Shown in pieces: positions 1-14,144 of a stretch of DNA of 64,000 nucleotides. The stretch lies in contig QNQO01000510.1 in NCBI GenBank assembly GCA_003290165.1, positions 186,001-250,000 on the forward strand, written 5' to 3'. A program made the translations under genes and the position numbers. Under the pieces are notes generated by a model. The model worked only from the letters and a program-made list of their open reading frames with translations, was not told the DNA's origin and made no database searches. The DNA comes from Berberis thunbergii. Taxonomy: Eukaryota; Streptophyta; Magnoliopsida; Ranunculales; Berberidaceae. The stretch's first letter is position 1. Every line of letters begins with the position of its first letter.

Positions 1-1185
1 ACTACTCTGGCCAAGCAAACCTCTTCCAACTGGAGATCATGGAGACATTTCGAATATCTTAGAAAATTTCCAAAGGAAATTACGAACAATAGATTACACT
101 TTTTGTTGGTTATGGTTATTGGGAGGGCATCCACTTTTAGTATAATTGTTATGACATAATGAGCCAATGGATTGGAGTGAGGAACTGGTTGATTTCTTAG
201 GAAGCTTCAGGGTATTAGAGTTTGATGCAGTGTTCTGTGGTAGGATTTGTGTTGCATCACATTTTTTTATCAGTTTCCTATTAGTTTTTATTTTTTTTAT
301 TTTTATTTTTGTTCTCTTCCTGGTCCCCTATATTTATGCATGGAATTTTATGCATTTAAAAAAGAAAAAAAAAACAGTTTAGAGATCATCAAGGTACAAA
401 ATGTTCAAACTTCTCAATAAGTACATGTTACATTGATGATTTCTTACTGCTATGTTTCTATAGACGTGGGTAAACAAGTAAAGAAGATTCTTTGAGATAC
501 CAGCATTTTCATATAAAACTCAGAGAATCTAAATGAAAATCGACTTATAATTATAGTAGTTCAAATTGATATGGAGATATTTTTTACGCCAATCAACTGC
601 AGGAGCATGATTATATTTGCCCAGAAAATTCAGTAAAAATAATTTTATCTGAAAAAAACAGTATTGTATATTCAAAGGAAAATTCATAGTAGGATACGCC
701 TAGGTAAGATGGATTTTCTGATATATGCTTGAGAAGCAGGGCACTACTGCCAAACCTGTTTTTCATCCTTGGTTGGCATTTCTCTTTTGTTGAGTTTTCA
801 TGTAACAATAAACATGTGTAATTTTCCATCATATACTCTATTGTTGCTGGGAGACAAATATTCAACTAGTAGGTCAAATAATATCTGACGAAAGCTAAAT
901 ATATCTGGTATATGTAAGAAATCTTCAATATTAGAAATAGCAAGTTGTCCAATTGCAGAAGTTAATTTGTATTTTAGATACTTATGTGGTATACGTTTCG
1001 TTGCAGATATGAATGTTAGTTATATCTCAGACTATAGTACAAACAATCTTTTTTGTCCATACCAACTTCTACTTTGAGTTGGGATATTTTAGTTTATAAA
1101 TAACTCATATTTTTCTATTAGCTATAATTAGATGGGCATATTTCCATAATGTTTAAGCAACCACTGAAATTTTTTTTATAATCAG
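1..1185 (+). other. Intron sequence upstream of first visible GCP2 exon
   Basis: No exon of the GCP2 reading frame is recognisable here. The first visible exon starts after an AG at 1184-1185. In known GCP2 proteins the preceding residues belong to the end of another exon, which is not found in these 1185 bases, so the upstream part of the gene lies outside the window. The short open frames here have no coding resemblance I can recognise. Confidence 0.7.
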
Positions 1186-4100
1186 GATTACCAGGCCATG
1201 GTCGCACAACTCGAACATCAATTTCGTCTCGGAAGACTTTCCATACAAGGATTCTGGTTTTTCTGTCAGGTTAATTTTTTTCCCCGTCCTTGTTAATGCA
1301 ATGGTGTCCTAGATTCCACTTAATATTGTCAAAATTTCGTCCAGCCAATGATGGGATCGATGCAAGCTTTGTCAACTGTGATACAGAAGGCATCACTGAA
1401 CAAATTTGCAGGTTCTGCAGTTCTTAACCTCCTGCAGAGCCAGGTGAAACATGTTTGTTTTGCATTTCTTTTCCGGATCATTGTTTCAAAAGTTACAGTT
1501 TTGTGATCTTATCCTGTTTTTGGTTATGGCTCTTGCGAATTTCAGGCTAAGGCTATGTCTGGTGATCATGTGGTGAGGTCCTTATTAGAGAAGATGACAG
1601 AATGTGCCAGTTTGGCATATCTTAGTATACTAGAAAGGTATGTTCTTGTAGGTAATCTTTTATTACTTCTAGCTTGGCAGTCCCTTTCCCAGTTTACTTG
1701 TGGTGTCTCTATTGTCGTTCATGCAGTCTTTTCCAGCTGTCCTTGGTTTTTGCTGTGTCAACATCTGCAGAAACTAGTGTAATGACTACCCAATACATGT
1801 AGGGCAGGTGACATCAAAGTGATTTTACACGTGTTTGGTTGACAACAAAAACGTACTGAGAATAATGTATTCTTTGATGCATGAAACTTTGGAATTTAAT
1901 TGATGGAGAAATGAGAAAAGATTCGCCTTGTGGAAAACAAACTTTTTTTGTGGGATGCCAACCTTATTCAAATGTTCTTTAGCCAATATTCCCATCAAAA
2001 GTTTATTTTAAATCTTGTAGTGATGGTGATAGATCAAATGAATTTGCAAGAAACTTTCCTAAAGTTTCATTCTTTCAATTGGGAGGTTGGTTGCACATTA
2101 AAGAAAGTGGGGGCTTAAGCCTTTAAACATTACAAAAAAATTACAATTGGTGTTACAGTGGCTTTAAGGTATGAAATGAGATGGATCGACCATGGCAGAA
2201 GATTATTGAAAGTTTGAAACCAAGTTTCACGAGGTGGAAGAGGTTGGTTGCTAATCATCCGACGACTTCTTAAGAGATGAGCTTGTGGAGGAAATATCAA
2301 ATGTGATGGGTGATCTTAAGAAATGAGTAGAATCAAGTCTTTGTGCGGTTATGCAATTTCTAAAGTTAATTTCTCTGAAAAAGATGCGGTGCCTTAGAAG
2401 ATTGGGGAAGGACTTTAGTTTATGGTTTAATGGGAGGACGAAGTGGTTCATTCATCTCGTAAGGACCCTTAGGGAGGTAGATGAAGAAAGAGAGAAGCTT
2501 AAATGATCTTCATGCATGAAGAAAATAGTTGGCGATTACCTTCTTATTTACTAGTTAAATTAAAGTTAATTTGTAAATGAAAGATGTTCATTTATATATT
2601 TCAAAAAAAATTTTGTAAGCGTCTGTAGAAAACTGAGAAGTACAAGAGCTGCTTTTTTATTTGATGGTGGCTAAATAGTCATTAGTCAGGTTTGCTTTTT
2701 GCGTAGAGGATTTCAAAGGTGGTTGACATGTAAATTATACCATCTTTGCATGATAGAATGTCTTCGAGGCTCATTAGCCAATGGTTCATAAATGTGTGCA
2801 TGGTTATGGTTTTAATCATCTCACGAAAATGAAATCGATCTCCAGATGGCTCTACGAAGGGGTGATCGATGATCCTTACAATGAATTTTTTATTGCTGAA
2901 AACAGATTGCTCCAAAAGGTATTGAAAATTTTGATTATTGTTAAAGTATGAGGTTTTGGAATGTGCATTTGGATCTTGACGTGAATTATATTTTCTATAG
3001 GAGGCTCTAATTGAAGATTATGATGCTAAATATTGGCAACAGCGTTATAGTCTCAGGGATGATATTCCTAGCTTCCTCACAAATACTGCAGAGACAATTT
3101 TAACAACAGGAAAATATTTGAATGTGATGAGAGAATGTGGACATAACGTTCAGGTAGATACCGGGACTTTGTCCTTGTTGATATGTAATACTAAAGTCGC
3201 TTGTTACCCTATCTCGAACTCCTCACTGAAGTTTTGATACATGGGCACATGACAACATTGCTGCTGATAGGTTCCTGTTTCAGAGAATTCAAAGTTGACT
3301 AATTTTGGAGCAAACCATCATTATCGTGATTGTATAAAAAGAGCATATGACTTTGCTAGTGGCGAACTCTTGATTCTCATAAAGGAAAAGGTACCCTACT
3401 TTAGATTCTGTTACTTTCACCTTTCATCAATTTCCTCTACACAAGCTACTTCCTTCTTATTTTTAGGGTGGTGAAGGTCTTTGGTGATGGTGGATGTTTG
3501 GGGTGAAAAGAGATTGAGTACACTCAAAGCACACAAGCCACCTTAAACAAGGAGAGAAATGAATTCCTGATTTGGTTATACTCTTATGATGATTTAATTG
3601 AAGTAATTATTTGTGGCAGTATGATCTCATGGGAAAGCTGCGATCCGTAAAACGCTATTTGCTTCTGGATCAGGTACGTATATTGTCATTTAGCACACTT
3701 TATTGACATGGTTTACTTTTACTTATTCATTTAGTTATTTTTCCATCTTTTCCATGAACTTTCTCTAGGCAGTTTAGAATCGGTCAAATTATGATTTCTA
3801 GATTATGGTCTATTTTGTTATAGTTGGACACCATTTCCATATTCAGCTTGTATTCTTGGTCTCTGGTTATTTTGTGAAAGTTCAGACATGCATGAGTATC
3901 CGCTGGATCTAGTTTGAGATCTCTTGGAAATGCCATGCAGTAACTGCAATTTCATGTCTTGCTTAGAGTACAAGGACAATAGATGTGCAGTTAACCAGAA
4001 GATTGGCTTCACTTAATAGTTGGTAAATTTTAATTCTGGAAAGGGCATGAAGACCTTTTCTTCCCATTGCCTGATTTTACACCTTGTTTTTTTTCATAAG

Positions 4101-7100
4101 GGTCTTGCCTTCACCCTTCTACATCTACTTGTTTCTCACTGGATTAAATGTTTTAAATTAGAACTCTCATTTAGTGGGTAGGCTTGTGGATGGATAATTA
4201 CCTATTGCTTTTCACATTGTAAGTATCACATATTAGTCTTTCCTGTGGAATGTTTCATCAATCATCAATACTTTGTTCATCTTACCCACATTATTTTTAC
4301 TTCAAAAGTCTCCTTGCTCCTTGGCTTGGCGAGATCCAGTGAATAGTAATACTGAACCACAGTGTTGCCACAGACATATCAAAGGAAGGGGCATCATGGA
4401 TTCTTCCAGTTTTTTTTTTGGTTATATTTATGTCTTTTGCCTACCTTGAACTTTTTTTTTACCGACAGGGTGATTTCCTGGTTCATTTTATGGATATCGC
4501 TCAAGAAGAGCTTGCTAAAAGGCTTGATGATATTTCAGTGGAAAAATTACAGGTTAAGTTTCACTTATTCTGGCTAATCTCTCACACATCTCCCCCTCTA
4601 AGCATATATTAGATCCTGGTATCAACATTCTGACATTTTTTTATGCTCTGTAAAATTAGTCTCTCCTTGAACTTGCTTTGCGTACCACAGCTGCAGCAGC
4701 GGATCCTTGTCACGAGGACTTGGCATGTTGTGTGGTAATAGACTGTCCTTATCCATTTTCCATGTGCACTTTGCGAGATTGGATGTAATTGAGCATGGCA
4801 TGCCATTTCATGCATTCCTTTCTATTTTGTAGGAAAGGTCCTCTTTGCTTAAGAGATTGAGTACACTCAAAGATCTTGATCTCAGTAGGCCCATTTCTGA
4901 TGGTAATGATTTGGAGGAGCCAGTAAGCATTACTGGCTTGGAAACATTCTCTTTAATTTACAAGGTCTGTTATTACTCGTCATTTTGATGATTTCAGTTA
5001 TGCAAGCTATAGTCCTCTTTGGTAGACCATTGAAAATCAATGGCAACAGGAATGTGCAATGCAGATCATATCTATTGTTGTAAAAATTTCAATGATGGTA
5101 CTACAACTAGTTTATTTTTATTGGTGGGGTCAAAATTGTAACTTTTTATCTGAAATATACTCTTGATAATTTCTTTGGTTAGGTAAGTTTCTGAGCACAA
5201 ATCTCAGGTCATAACTTTATTTAATCTGATTATTCAAAATTTTGAGATTAACCCATTTGTTAGGTAACACTTGATTTTATTTATATTTATTTACTTATTT
5301 ATTTGAATAGTCATAGCATTTACTTTCTGTTATGCATTTTTTATATTGTAACTTTCATTTCATTTCTTTGAATAAATAGAACCATATCATATGATTATTT
5401 TGTAAAATACAAATATGGCACATCCCTTAATATTACCTCGCACATTACAACTTAAGGAGCACATGCACAACACCTGTTGGTTTATTTGCCTCAAAAAGGT
5501 GTCTTCCAGAAGTTATATCATGTTCATATCTACCATATTCTTTTATTGTTTTGTCAGGATCCCTTCACCACTAATTGATCTTGGAATCACATCAAATAAT
5601 GAGATTTAAAGGACATATAACAGCTATTGTAGATTACTGTTAATCTTACTCTTTGATAATATGCTTTGTTTCCATTGTAATGGATCTGTTTCTAAATATT
5701 TGGTTCATGAATAGGTTCAATGGCCATTGTCTCTCATTATCTCAAGAAAAGCCTTGACGAAATATCAGTTGATTTTTCGCTTCCTGTTCCATTGTAAGCA
5801 TGTACATCGGCAGCTTTGTGGTGCATGGCAATTACATCAAGTATGTCTCAGGCATCTTGCACTTACCTGATAAGATCCCAATATTTTTCCTGTTTAAATT
5901 TATTTTTCTTTGTCAACAGGGAGTCCGTGCTCTTAATATACGGGGAACTACCATTTGCCGATCATCGCTGCTCTGTCGGAGCATGCTTAAATTTATCAAT
6001 AGCCTTTTGCATTACCTAACATTTGAGGTGAGTTGTATTTTTGTCTATCTGCTATGTATTATTTTTTCTCAGATTACTTGAATCGAGTAAAGATGCACAT
6101 AAGTTTTGGACAGGAACTCATTATTCTGTGACTACACCAGTAGGACATTGCTTCAAAGATGATTGAGTTGTTTTTTTTTTTTTTTTGTCATTAATTTTGT
6201 TTCTCTTTCTTTTCACATAACTAAGTTGTTGACCTTTTATATCTTTCTATCCATCTGAAAGGATCTATACATTGGTTTATAGTTGTTAGACTGCTTCGAA
6301 TTGAAGATATTATATCCATCTGAAAGTATCTATACATTGGTTTATAGTTGTTAGACTGCTCCGAATTGAAGATATTATTTGGACATATGGTGGACTTTGC
6401 TGCCTTGCTGTTTTCTTATATAAGGACAAGTTTCTTCAGATCCTAAAAAATATCTACTTTCTTCTTGTAGAAAACTCTGGAAATGTGGCTGTTATATTTT
6501 ATACACGCCTTTACTTAGTTTATCTTTTTTTTCAGGTTCTTGAACCCAATTGGCATGTCATGCATGGTAGACTTCAAACTGCAAAGAGCATTGATGAGGT
6601 CTGTGTTCTATTTGACTGTTTTTCTTGATCTTTTAGACTATGTCTCTATGAATATGATTCATTGAAGAACTAAACTATTTCCACCATTGAATTTTTTTGA
6701 CATTGTTAAACTTTCAAGTTTGGACAATCGCATTAGGCAAGATGGATAATGGCTGATGAAGAATCATTCCATTTTTCAGTGAACTTTTAACAACGTCTGA
6801 TTTGATTTACTTTCTTTTTAAAAGAGGGGGGGGGGCGGGTGTGGGGGGTGATTTTTTTTTTAAGGTGTTGTCGATAGTGAAGAAATTCATTTTCAAACTT
6901 TCCTATGTGTGTGTACTGGTTTGGATCTGGGAATTCTATTTCAGCCACATCAATGTTGGAATTTGCTTGATTGGCATGATGAATGTTGACAAATCTGTTT
7001 TTATGTCAGTAAGCATTTTAGCTCCGTGTTTTCCAAGGCATCCATATTCCATCTTTTGTTTGCTCTGAAATGCATTCTTCACTCTAATGTGTATCTGTGA

Positions 7101-10100
7101 AGACAAAATATACATAATGAGATCCCTCGTAATTAAATATCTTGTTATAAGTTTCAATTGTATGTGCCCTATCAATAGCTTTGGCCAGTCCTGTTGCAAA
7201 AACACTAGATTAAGTCCCAGAAAAAAACGCCTTTCTACCCTAGTCAAGCTTTATGTGCTGGTGTTTCTAATAATCTTAATTTTTATAGCTTTTAGTGTTC
7301 TCTGCTAGTAGTAAAATGAAAAAAATAAAATAATAAATTGGCATAAGTTGACGCGGGAAAGGGTTACTACAATCTAAGCAATGTTCGTTATTTCTGCCTG
7401 ATCTAACAAATCAGAAAATCATTTGAGAAGGTAAGCTTCCTAGGATGGGAACGTATGGATATATAAATCCATTCCCTTCACAAAATCTAATGGTGAAAAT
7501 ACCTTGTGGAGAGTCATGTTCTTATAGATGTAGTTTGTGCCAAAATTTGATTAAAGTATTCCTCCTATGGATATCCTTGATAATGCCTCAGCTTATGAAG
7601 TTGGGTGGAGGATAACAAGAATGGTAATGACGTGACTGTGGAAATGTCCACTCATCTTCCGTAAATTCCCTAACCAGATATGAGAGTTGTTAAAGGGGAT
7701 ATATTCACATGTGATCAATGTGACAAACTTATATGATATTTTTGTGACTGTTAAATATGAAGCAGTGTCATTACTCTTTAGCTGATGGAAAGAAAGGACA
7801 GTGGGAGTTATTCTTGTATGAACTTTACGCGCTTACACCACAAATCTAGACAAAAAGAAACAGTATGACCAATTTCAGCTAGCATTTTAATATTCAGGTT
7901 GACGTGAGTATAGTGTGTTAAAATCTTGTAACGGAGGCATCAAAAACCGAGATGGCTGCTGTTGGTAATACTGCCCGACAGGAAACCTCATTTGAGGTTC
8001 TCTATTCAGCCCTCCAAGCACCATCGAGCCACCATCTGATAGGGAAAAAAGAAAAGGAGTCCTTAGTGATCCCAGTCGTCCAAGTGAAGAATCTTAATTG
8101 TTATCTTGTATTGTTATAATACCAAGGATTTTTTTCAGTTTAGTTGGCGTGTGGTCGATCTTGTTATAGGTCTGGTGTTCGAACCTCGCCTAGACCAATT
8201 TTTGCGTTAATTTGCTTAGCTCAAAACAACACATCTCTATCGAGGTGGCTAATGGGGTTATTAGTGATGGTACTACATTGGGTGTGACAGTAACTCGTCA
8301 AGACCAATTTATTGAGTAATTGGTTTGAGTCAAAACCCACATTTCTATGGGTTTGGTCAAGTGGGGACAATATTAGTGATAGACAATAGAGTGGGATCAT
8401 CACAATTGGTATCACAACTGGGAATGGTTATGTCCATCACACCCGGACTCTCGAGGACGGGGAGTTGGTGTGCTGGAAAAGGCACCTAAGCCAAATGAGG
8501 TGATTGTTGTGCCAGGATGTCTCACACCGCTTAGGAAGCAATTGACCAAGTGAATTTCTCAAGTTTTATTTTTTGCTTGGTCATTGCTTGGTTAGGTTGG
8601 TCAGTGACTAAACAGCAAACAGTGTAAGAGTTGTGAATAGGCTGATTGTCAAAAAGTAGAGCTGATTTGGTGTTTAAAGCAGATGTGGGACATCCTGCCT
8701 AAGCCATTGTCTATGCCTCAGAGGTGTGAAGATTGTTTCAAGTTGGCACACTCTAGTACTTCCGGTGCAGCACTGTGTCCTGTATTTACAACTTAGCCTG
8801 AATTAAAATATGCCTCTACATGGGGGCTACAATAGCGTCACATGCAAATTTTATGGCGTTGGTGGTTTGGTCACAAAACATCTTAATGCCAGGAAAGGAA
8901 GCAAGAGATAGTCATGTTAGAGTGTTGATAGAGAACGAAAGGGAATGTGAGGGTACAATTCCTACAAAGGGTGGCGAAATGCCGACAATCGAGATCTTAA
9001 TTGCAGTGGATGAAAAGGGCGTTGTCTCCTTCTAGGTTTGAGGACGAATTTCTCAAGAAAGGGGGGATGACATTTGTTTTAATGATGTGTTCCATGTGCA
9101 ATTGCGCACACGAACACACGGGACAATCCTCTCTTTTTTCTTTTTAGATTATTAGTGTTTTTTTCTTTAATTTCCATTTATAGCCAATCCTCCTTAAGTT
9201 AGAATGGTTTTTCCATTTTGGCCGGTGGGAAGGTAGTTATTAAATAGAAAGATAAAGGGTAGGGATTCAAATTGTTTTAGATTATTACTAAACGTTATTT
9301 ATAATTCACATTTTGTTCTCCTTACTTTACTCCATAGCATCAGTTGTGCATGCTCCCAGCTTGGCATCAACTCTTTATAAAGTGGATTTCTTGAATGGTG
9401 TGTTTGATTGAAGGAAAAAAAATCCACGGAAAATAATGAGAAATAGAATGAGAGAGAGAATAGAACTTGTGACATTCCACTCATAGGGAAAAAGCAACTT
9501 TCTCTGTAGGTCTATAGAAAACTCTAGAAACAATCATCTTCAATGTAATAGACTGAACTTTGTTCTTGCCTTGACTATAGATAGAATTCCCTAAGATGAG
9601 ACATTTCACTGTTTTGCCATTTTGTAAACTTTTGTCTCCATCCCTTTTCTCTGTATGTTTCAAATTTTGTTAACTAATTAGTAAATATTAAACAATTGTT
9701 TCTACCTCAAATTGTGTTTCATGTGCTTTTATTTTTAATTTAATTTAGTTTTATAGAATTTGGGCTTAAAGGGACAAATCATTATTTTGACTTTCCATTT
9801 AGGATCCCCTTAGTTTTGACCATATCATTTGAATGTTGTTTGAACTGAATTTTGAAAAAATGGATTCACATTAGAAATGTGTTAAAGTTTCCGTTTTGAC
9901 ATGCACTCCTTAAGATATGTGTTAAAAAAATATGATATGGTATTAGAATCATGAAGCGAACGAGGGCCCACTTTGGTTGCGACACAGGACAACACGAGGC
10001 CGACCATTGCCCATTGTTGAAGATCGCCCGAAGGGGCAGTCCTTGAACACCCCCAAAGATTGTTTATCAAGATATTTAATGGCACAAACTTAAACACATC

Positions 10101-12815
10101 TTGAGGAACAATATCGAGACGGCCGAAATTTTGACATGATTCTCATGTTAACCATAATTTTCCTCAAAATTTCAGCTCAAACAAAGCTCTAGTAATGTCT
10201 TTAATTGTAAACCGTAACTTAGTGAGTCTTAAATGGGCAGTCAAAATACTATTTTATCCCTAAATTGTCAGTTACCCTTTGTGTTTTGTTCAACCTTGAC
10301 AATGACACAAGTGTTTTTTTCATTAGCACCATAACATCCAAATTATGAATCATATTAGAGTCGCAACATAGATTTATAACTTTAGAGTTTATGTCCACAA
10401 ATGTTTCGGCATTATTCACATGGTTTGTGTGCATGTGTTTTGGATGTTTAGTTACTCTAACAAAACTATGCTTGATGGGAAATGCTGAAATGGAAATTTG
10501 ATAACACCATATGTAATTTATGTGGAACATAATTATGTGAATGTTGATTTGAGGCTTTTTTATTTATTTTTATTTTTTATGCATACACTCTATTAAGAAA
10601 CAATGCACGTTGGAGCCTATACGCATTAAAGTAATCTAGTAAATTTTATGAATGCCAGACACATTTTGAGAATTTCGAAGAGGCCTACTTGGTAATTTGG
10701 TTTAGTGGAATACCCTAAATAAAGGTGAGTTAAAAGGTTGAATGAAAACATTAATTGTTATACTGTAGTGAAGTGAAAACTAGACTTTCATTGTAATCTT
10801 TATATGTGATATAAAAACTTAAATACACTTTTTTTTTTATCAATAAAGTTGTTTCTTATCATCCAAATGTTTTTTATCTGCTTGTATAAATGTTTCCTAT
10901 GGCAGGTTATCAGGTACCATGATTTTTTCCTTGAAAAGTGTTTGAAAGAATGTTTGCTTCTTTTGCCCGACGTTCTCAAGGTCAGAGCTATTCAAATTCC
11001 TTAGTAGAGTACACAAAATTTGTTTAGGGTAGGTTAACATAAAGAGTAAGAATGGTAAGGGATGTTGAAATTCATAACATCTACTAGTGTATTTTTAGGA
11101 GGCTGGTCCATTGTTAGTAAGGCATAGAATGGTATGGAAAAAAATCTGATGACCGATCGAATCTGAATAAGCGGATATGGATTCTTAAAAATATCCGAAT
11201 TGAAAAACGGCTGGAAACGGTTCGGTTGTAAGTGATCCAGTTCAGATACAGGTCTCTAGTTAAAAATAAAAATAAAATAAAGCTCATATCCGAATATCCC
11301 ACATTTTTAAAAGTCATATTCCACTTTTATTAAACATATGCCTAAGATAAGCAAATGTTGTTGAAATATAGCAAAAGCTATCCGGATTCATTCGATTAAA
11401 AAAACCAAATTCTAATAGAATGGGGTAGTTCAGATCCGACACTTCGTATATGGATTTTAGCCGATCGCCTTGAAATAAAGGGAACTCTGAAGATGAAATC
11501 CTACCAAAATATATGGATTAAAATATGAAAAGGTCAATATGATGTGGTGGATCTTGTGGTGAGGGGAGTGAGCTTGTGATGATAGATTGATAGGCGTTTA
11601 CTTGAATCCCATACGTCCATGCAATTAATCTAAATTATAAAACTGAATTGACAAAAGAACACAAAATTACCGTCCTCAACCATGAGATTGATCTAAGGGT
11701 GTGTTTGGTTGCATGGAATCCTATGCCATGGGAATTCATGAGGGGACCCCTACATTTTAGGCTAAATTGATATATCACTCCACATTTACCATTTGACCAC
11801 CATTTGATTTTGTGATCAATGGTGGGAATGGAAGTCCCATGAACATGGGAATCCCACTCCTTGGTCCTCCAAGGCATGTGATTCTCATGTTTATGGGACT
11901 TCCATTCTCACCATTGATCACAAAATCAAATGGTGGATGTGAAATGATATATCAATTTAGCCTAAAATGTAGGAGTCCCCTCATGAATTCCCATGACATA
12001 GGATTCCATGCAACCAAACACACCCTAAGCTTAATCTTATTCTAACAACTGCTGAATGCAAAATGATGGGATTGATGCTGGAGAACACTAGGACCTCTTC
12101 CAAACGATTACCATGATATTTGGATCAATTTCTTCATCTGGAACCACCATCTATCCTTTGTTTTCTCGGATTTATTTCACATTTTGGCCCTGCTCTCTTT
12201 CATTAATTTTAGGTGTTCTTTGGTTTTCCCTTGCTTCTCATCACTTGTTCTTGGGCTTTTCTTTGTTATCAACAGTTCCATTTAATCTAGGGCTGTTATG
12301 CGATACACCCCACATCCATTACAGTTTCAAAAAATTATGACTGTATTTCACTCAATTTTTCATCATCATGGTTCTAATGCTGAATTCATCCAAGCAGAAG
12401 GTGGAGAAGCTCAAATCAATATGTCTTCATTACGCAGAAGCAACTCAATGGTTTATTTCTTCATCCATTTCAATAACCAGAGCAGATGAAATACCCGAAG
12501 CATCTCTTGGAACAGCTAAATCCAAACTGCGGAAGTCAAGGAACAGAGCTCAGGCACTAGAATTAACTGCTGAGAATGCAGCAGATACCAATTCTATCTT
12601 GTAAGTCTATCTAAAGCTGCTGCAAGTGTGTCAAAACTTTTTTTCATTTTTATTCTTTTGCAATTCTCACTGACACACATTATCACAGGCAATTTGAGAA
12701 AGAATTCAACTCTGAGCTTCAAAGCCTGAAGCCCATCTTGACCAATAGATCGCAAGCAGAGCCACACTTAAAACATCTTGCACAGTGGATTCTTGGTGTT
12801 GGAGATGAACGGTAA
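1186..12815 (+). CDS. GCP2: Gamma-tubulin complex component 2 (3' part, 16 exons)
   Basis: This is a core subunit of the gamma-tubulin small complex, which nucleates microtubules at the plant cortex, nuclear surface and spindle. Exons: 1186-1269, 1345-1443, 1546-1637, 2846-2918, 3001-3153, 3271-3390, 3620-3673, 4469-4552, 4660-4734, 4833-4964, 5715-5840, 5920-6027, 6536-6598, 10906-10980, 12398-12600 and 12689-12815. All introns are GT-AG, the phases join, and about 555 residues are encoded. Diagnostic stretches match plant GCP2/Spc97: [51 protein letters not shown] (here [15 protein letters not shown]), [36 protein letters not shown] and AQWILGV near the C-terminus. The known family is about 680 residues, so the N-terminus lies upstream of the window. 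The reading frame is unbroken. The 4.3-kb intron (6599-10905) and the 1.4-kb intron (10981-12397) carry transposon sequence. Confidence 0.95.
6249..6378. repeat. 65-bp tandem duplication in a GCP2 intron
   Basis: Two adjacent 65-bp copies (6249-6313 and 6314-6378) begin with ATCCATCTGAAA and differ at about two positions. They lie within the intron between the exons ending at 6027 and starting at 6536. Confidence 0.9.
6599..8399 (+). other. Large GCP2 intron, unassigned part
   Basis: This is AT-rich intron sequence without a recognised gene. A G-run and T-run (6825-6862) form a low-complexity patch. A short tract near 8150-8200 resembles a tRNA-derived SINE head but was not accepted. Nothing else is identifiable. 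Confidence 0.5.
8400..9700 (+). mobile_element. Degenerate LTR-retrotransposon remnant in GCP2 intron
   Basis: A degenerate primer-site-like tract (ATTGGTATCACAACTGGGA, near 8405) is followed about 650 bp later by a polypurine tract (AAGAAAGGGGGGA, about 9055-9067). A TGACATTTG that could open a 3' LTR then begins at 9068. No pol domains remain. A 71-codon frame (8820-9035) ends just before the polypurine tract but was not recognised. A second LTR could not be matched, so both limits are approximate. Confidence 0.4.
11697..12025. mobile_element. Tourist-like (PIF/Harbinger) MITE
   Basis: A 329-bp near-perfect palindrome has terminal inverted repeats starting GGGTGTGTTTGGTTGCATGG. It is flanked by TAA on both sides (11694-11696 and 12026-12028), the typical 3-bp PIF/Harbinger target-site duplication. 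The two arms meet near 11860. It lies in the GCP2 intron 10981-12397. The open frames on both strands here are palindrome artefacts. Confidence 0.92.
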
Positions 12816-13711
12816 TTGCTTTCTCCTTCTTGTATGTGTGTTCTGCTGATCTTGTGTGAAGCAAATGCTTTCACATTTGTATGTTTTTTGTTTGTGAATA
12901 GCGAGTGCCTTAATTGAAAATGTCACAGTTATGTTGGAATTATGTGAGGAGTAAAAACAATTATGCTTCGTAACCCGGCTTTACATTTGACTTGTAACTT
13001 TCTTCTTAGATCTTGCACTGCAACAATTATTCCTGTAAAAGAGGAGAATCAATGTGTTTTTCATTTCTCTGTACTTGGGTATGTGGTTCCTTTCTGGTGA
13101 TATTTAACTCAGTGCATCTCTATTCATAAGGCAAAAAGAAAAAATGGTAACAGTTATAGATGAAAAAATGGATATTGCAAAACTATCGTATTTATTCCAG
13201 TCGATTTATATAGCCAAACAGAATGGAAACCTGAGTTTGTCCTAGTTACTATTGAGCGGTTTATCTTCTTCCTCTCAATCTTCTGAAGTAACCAAACTTA
13301 CATAATCAGGAAAAAAATGATCGGGCTGAACTATTAGTTAATAAACTCACGCCTTTTTAAGAAAAATTGGCTGAATTGGATTTATAATCATTTATATATA
13401 TGTGTATATTCGGTGTGTGTCAGACTACACGTGAACCACTAAACTATTATTATTTTTTAATGCAATCTAATTAATTCCTACTTTTACATTTCCAAGTTAA
13501 ATAATTGTCAAATGCAATCGTAGGACATGAAAAAGAAAATAAGTATTATTGTAACATGTTATTTGTTTTTATCTTATCATCCTGTGGGCAATATGATATT
13601 ACAATGTAAATGTCTGAGGGTTAAAATATGAATGAGGCATTTTGTTGGTTGAGGCCCATCCTTTGAGGGTTTTTTTGTTTTTTTTGTCAATTGATTTGTC
13701 GTTGGTGGATA
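12816..13711 (+). other. GCP2 3' flank / presumed 3' UTR
   Basis: This is AT-rich sequence directly after the GCP2 stop codon. The 3' UTR must begin here, but the polyadenylation site cannot be chosen with confidence. No further gene is seen. Confidence 0.5.
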
Positions 13712-14056
13712 TAGGGTTGAAAATCGAATCGATTGTTCAATTTTTCACCTAAACCGTGAACCGAACTGACCATTGACAAAACTGAAACGATTCTAATTTA
13801 TGCAAATCATAATCGAACCGAACAAAAATCGAAATAAAATCGAATCGACTATTTTAAATATATTATATTATTTTTATATAAAATATATATTATTTATTAT
13901 ATATATTTAGTTGGTTCGGTTTTGTCAGTTAAAATCACATAAAAACCGAAAATCGAATCGACCACTTTGATTTTGAATTTTTTAAAATCAAAATCGAACC
14001 GATCGGTCTAATTTTGGTCAGTTTAATCGGTTTGGTAGGTTTTTTTTTCAATCCTA
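13712..14056. mobile_element. hAT-like MITE with subterminal CGAATCGA-type repeats
   Basis: The ends are TAGGGTTGAAAA and, inverted, TAGGATTGAAAA. The flanks share GTGGAT (about 6 of an 8-bp duplication: GGTGGATA / AGTGGATG). Inside are many short repeats such as AATCGAATCGA, AACCGA and AAACCGAAAATCG in both orientations around an AT-rich core, typical of non-autonomous hAT elements. Confidence 0.7.
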
Positions 14057-14144
14057 AGTGGATGCTACCACTAGTGCAACTTTGAGCTTAACTTCCAATC
14101 GCATCATTATCTAACCTTCCACCTTTATTGTCGTGTTCATAATG

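Noticed and set aside
2251..2915. Minus-strand open frames in GCP2 introns and over an exon
   Set aside because: Shadows of intron DNA and of the exon at 2846-2918 on the opposite strand.
8150..8200. tRNA-like tract with GTTCGAACCTC
   Set aside because: It has a B-box-like core but no acceptor pairing or convincing A box; at most a SINE relic.
11635..12045. Mirror-image frames on both strands
   Set aside because: They come from the two arms of the Tourist MITE palindrome.
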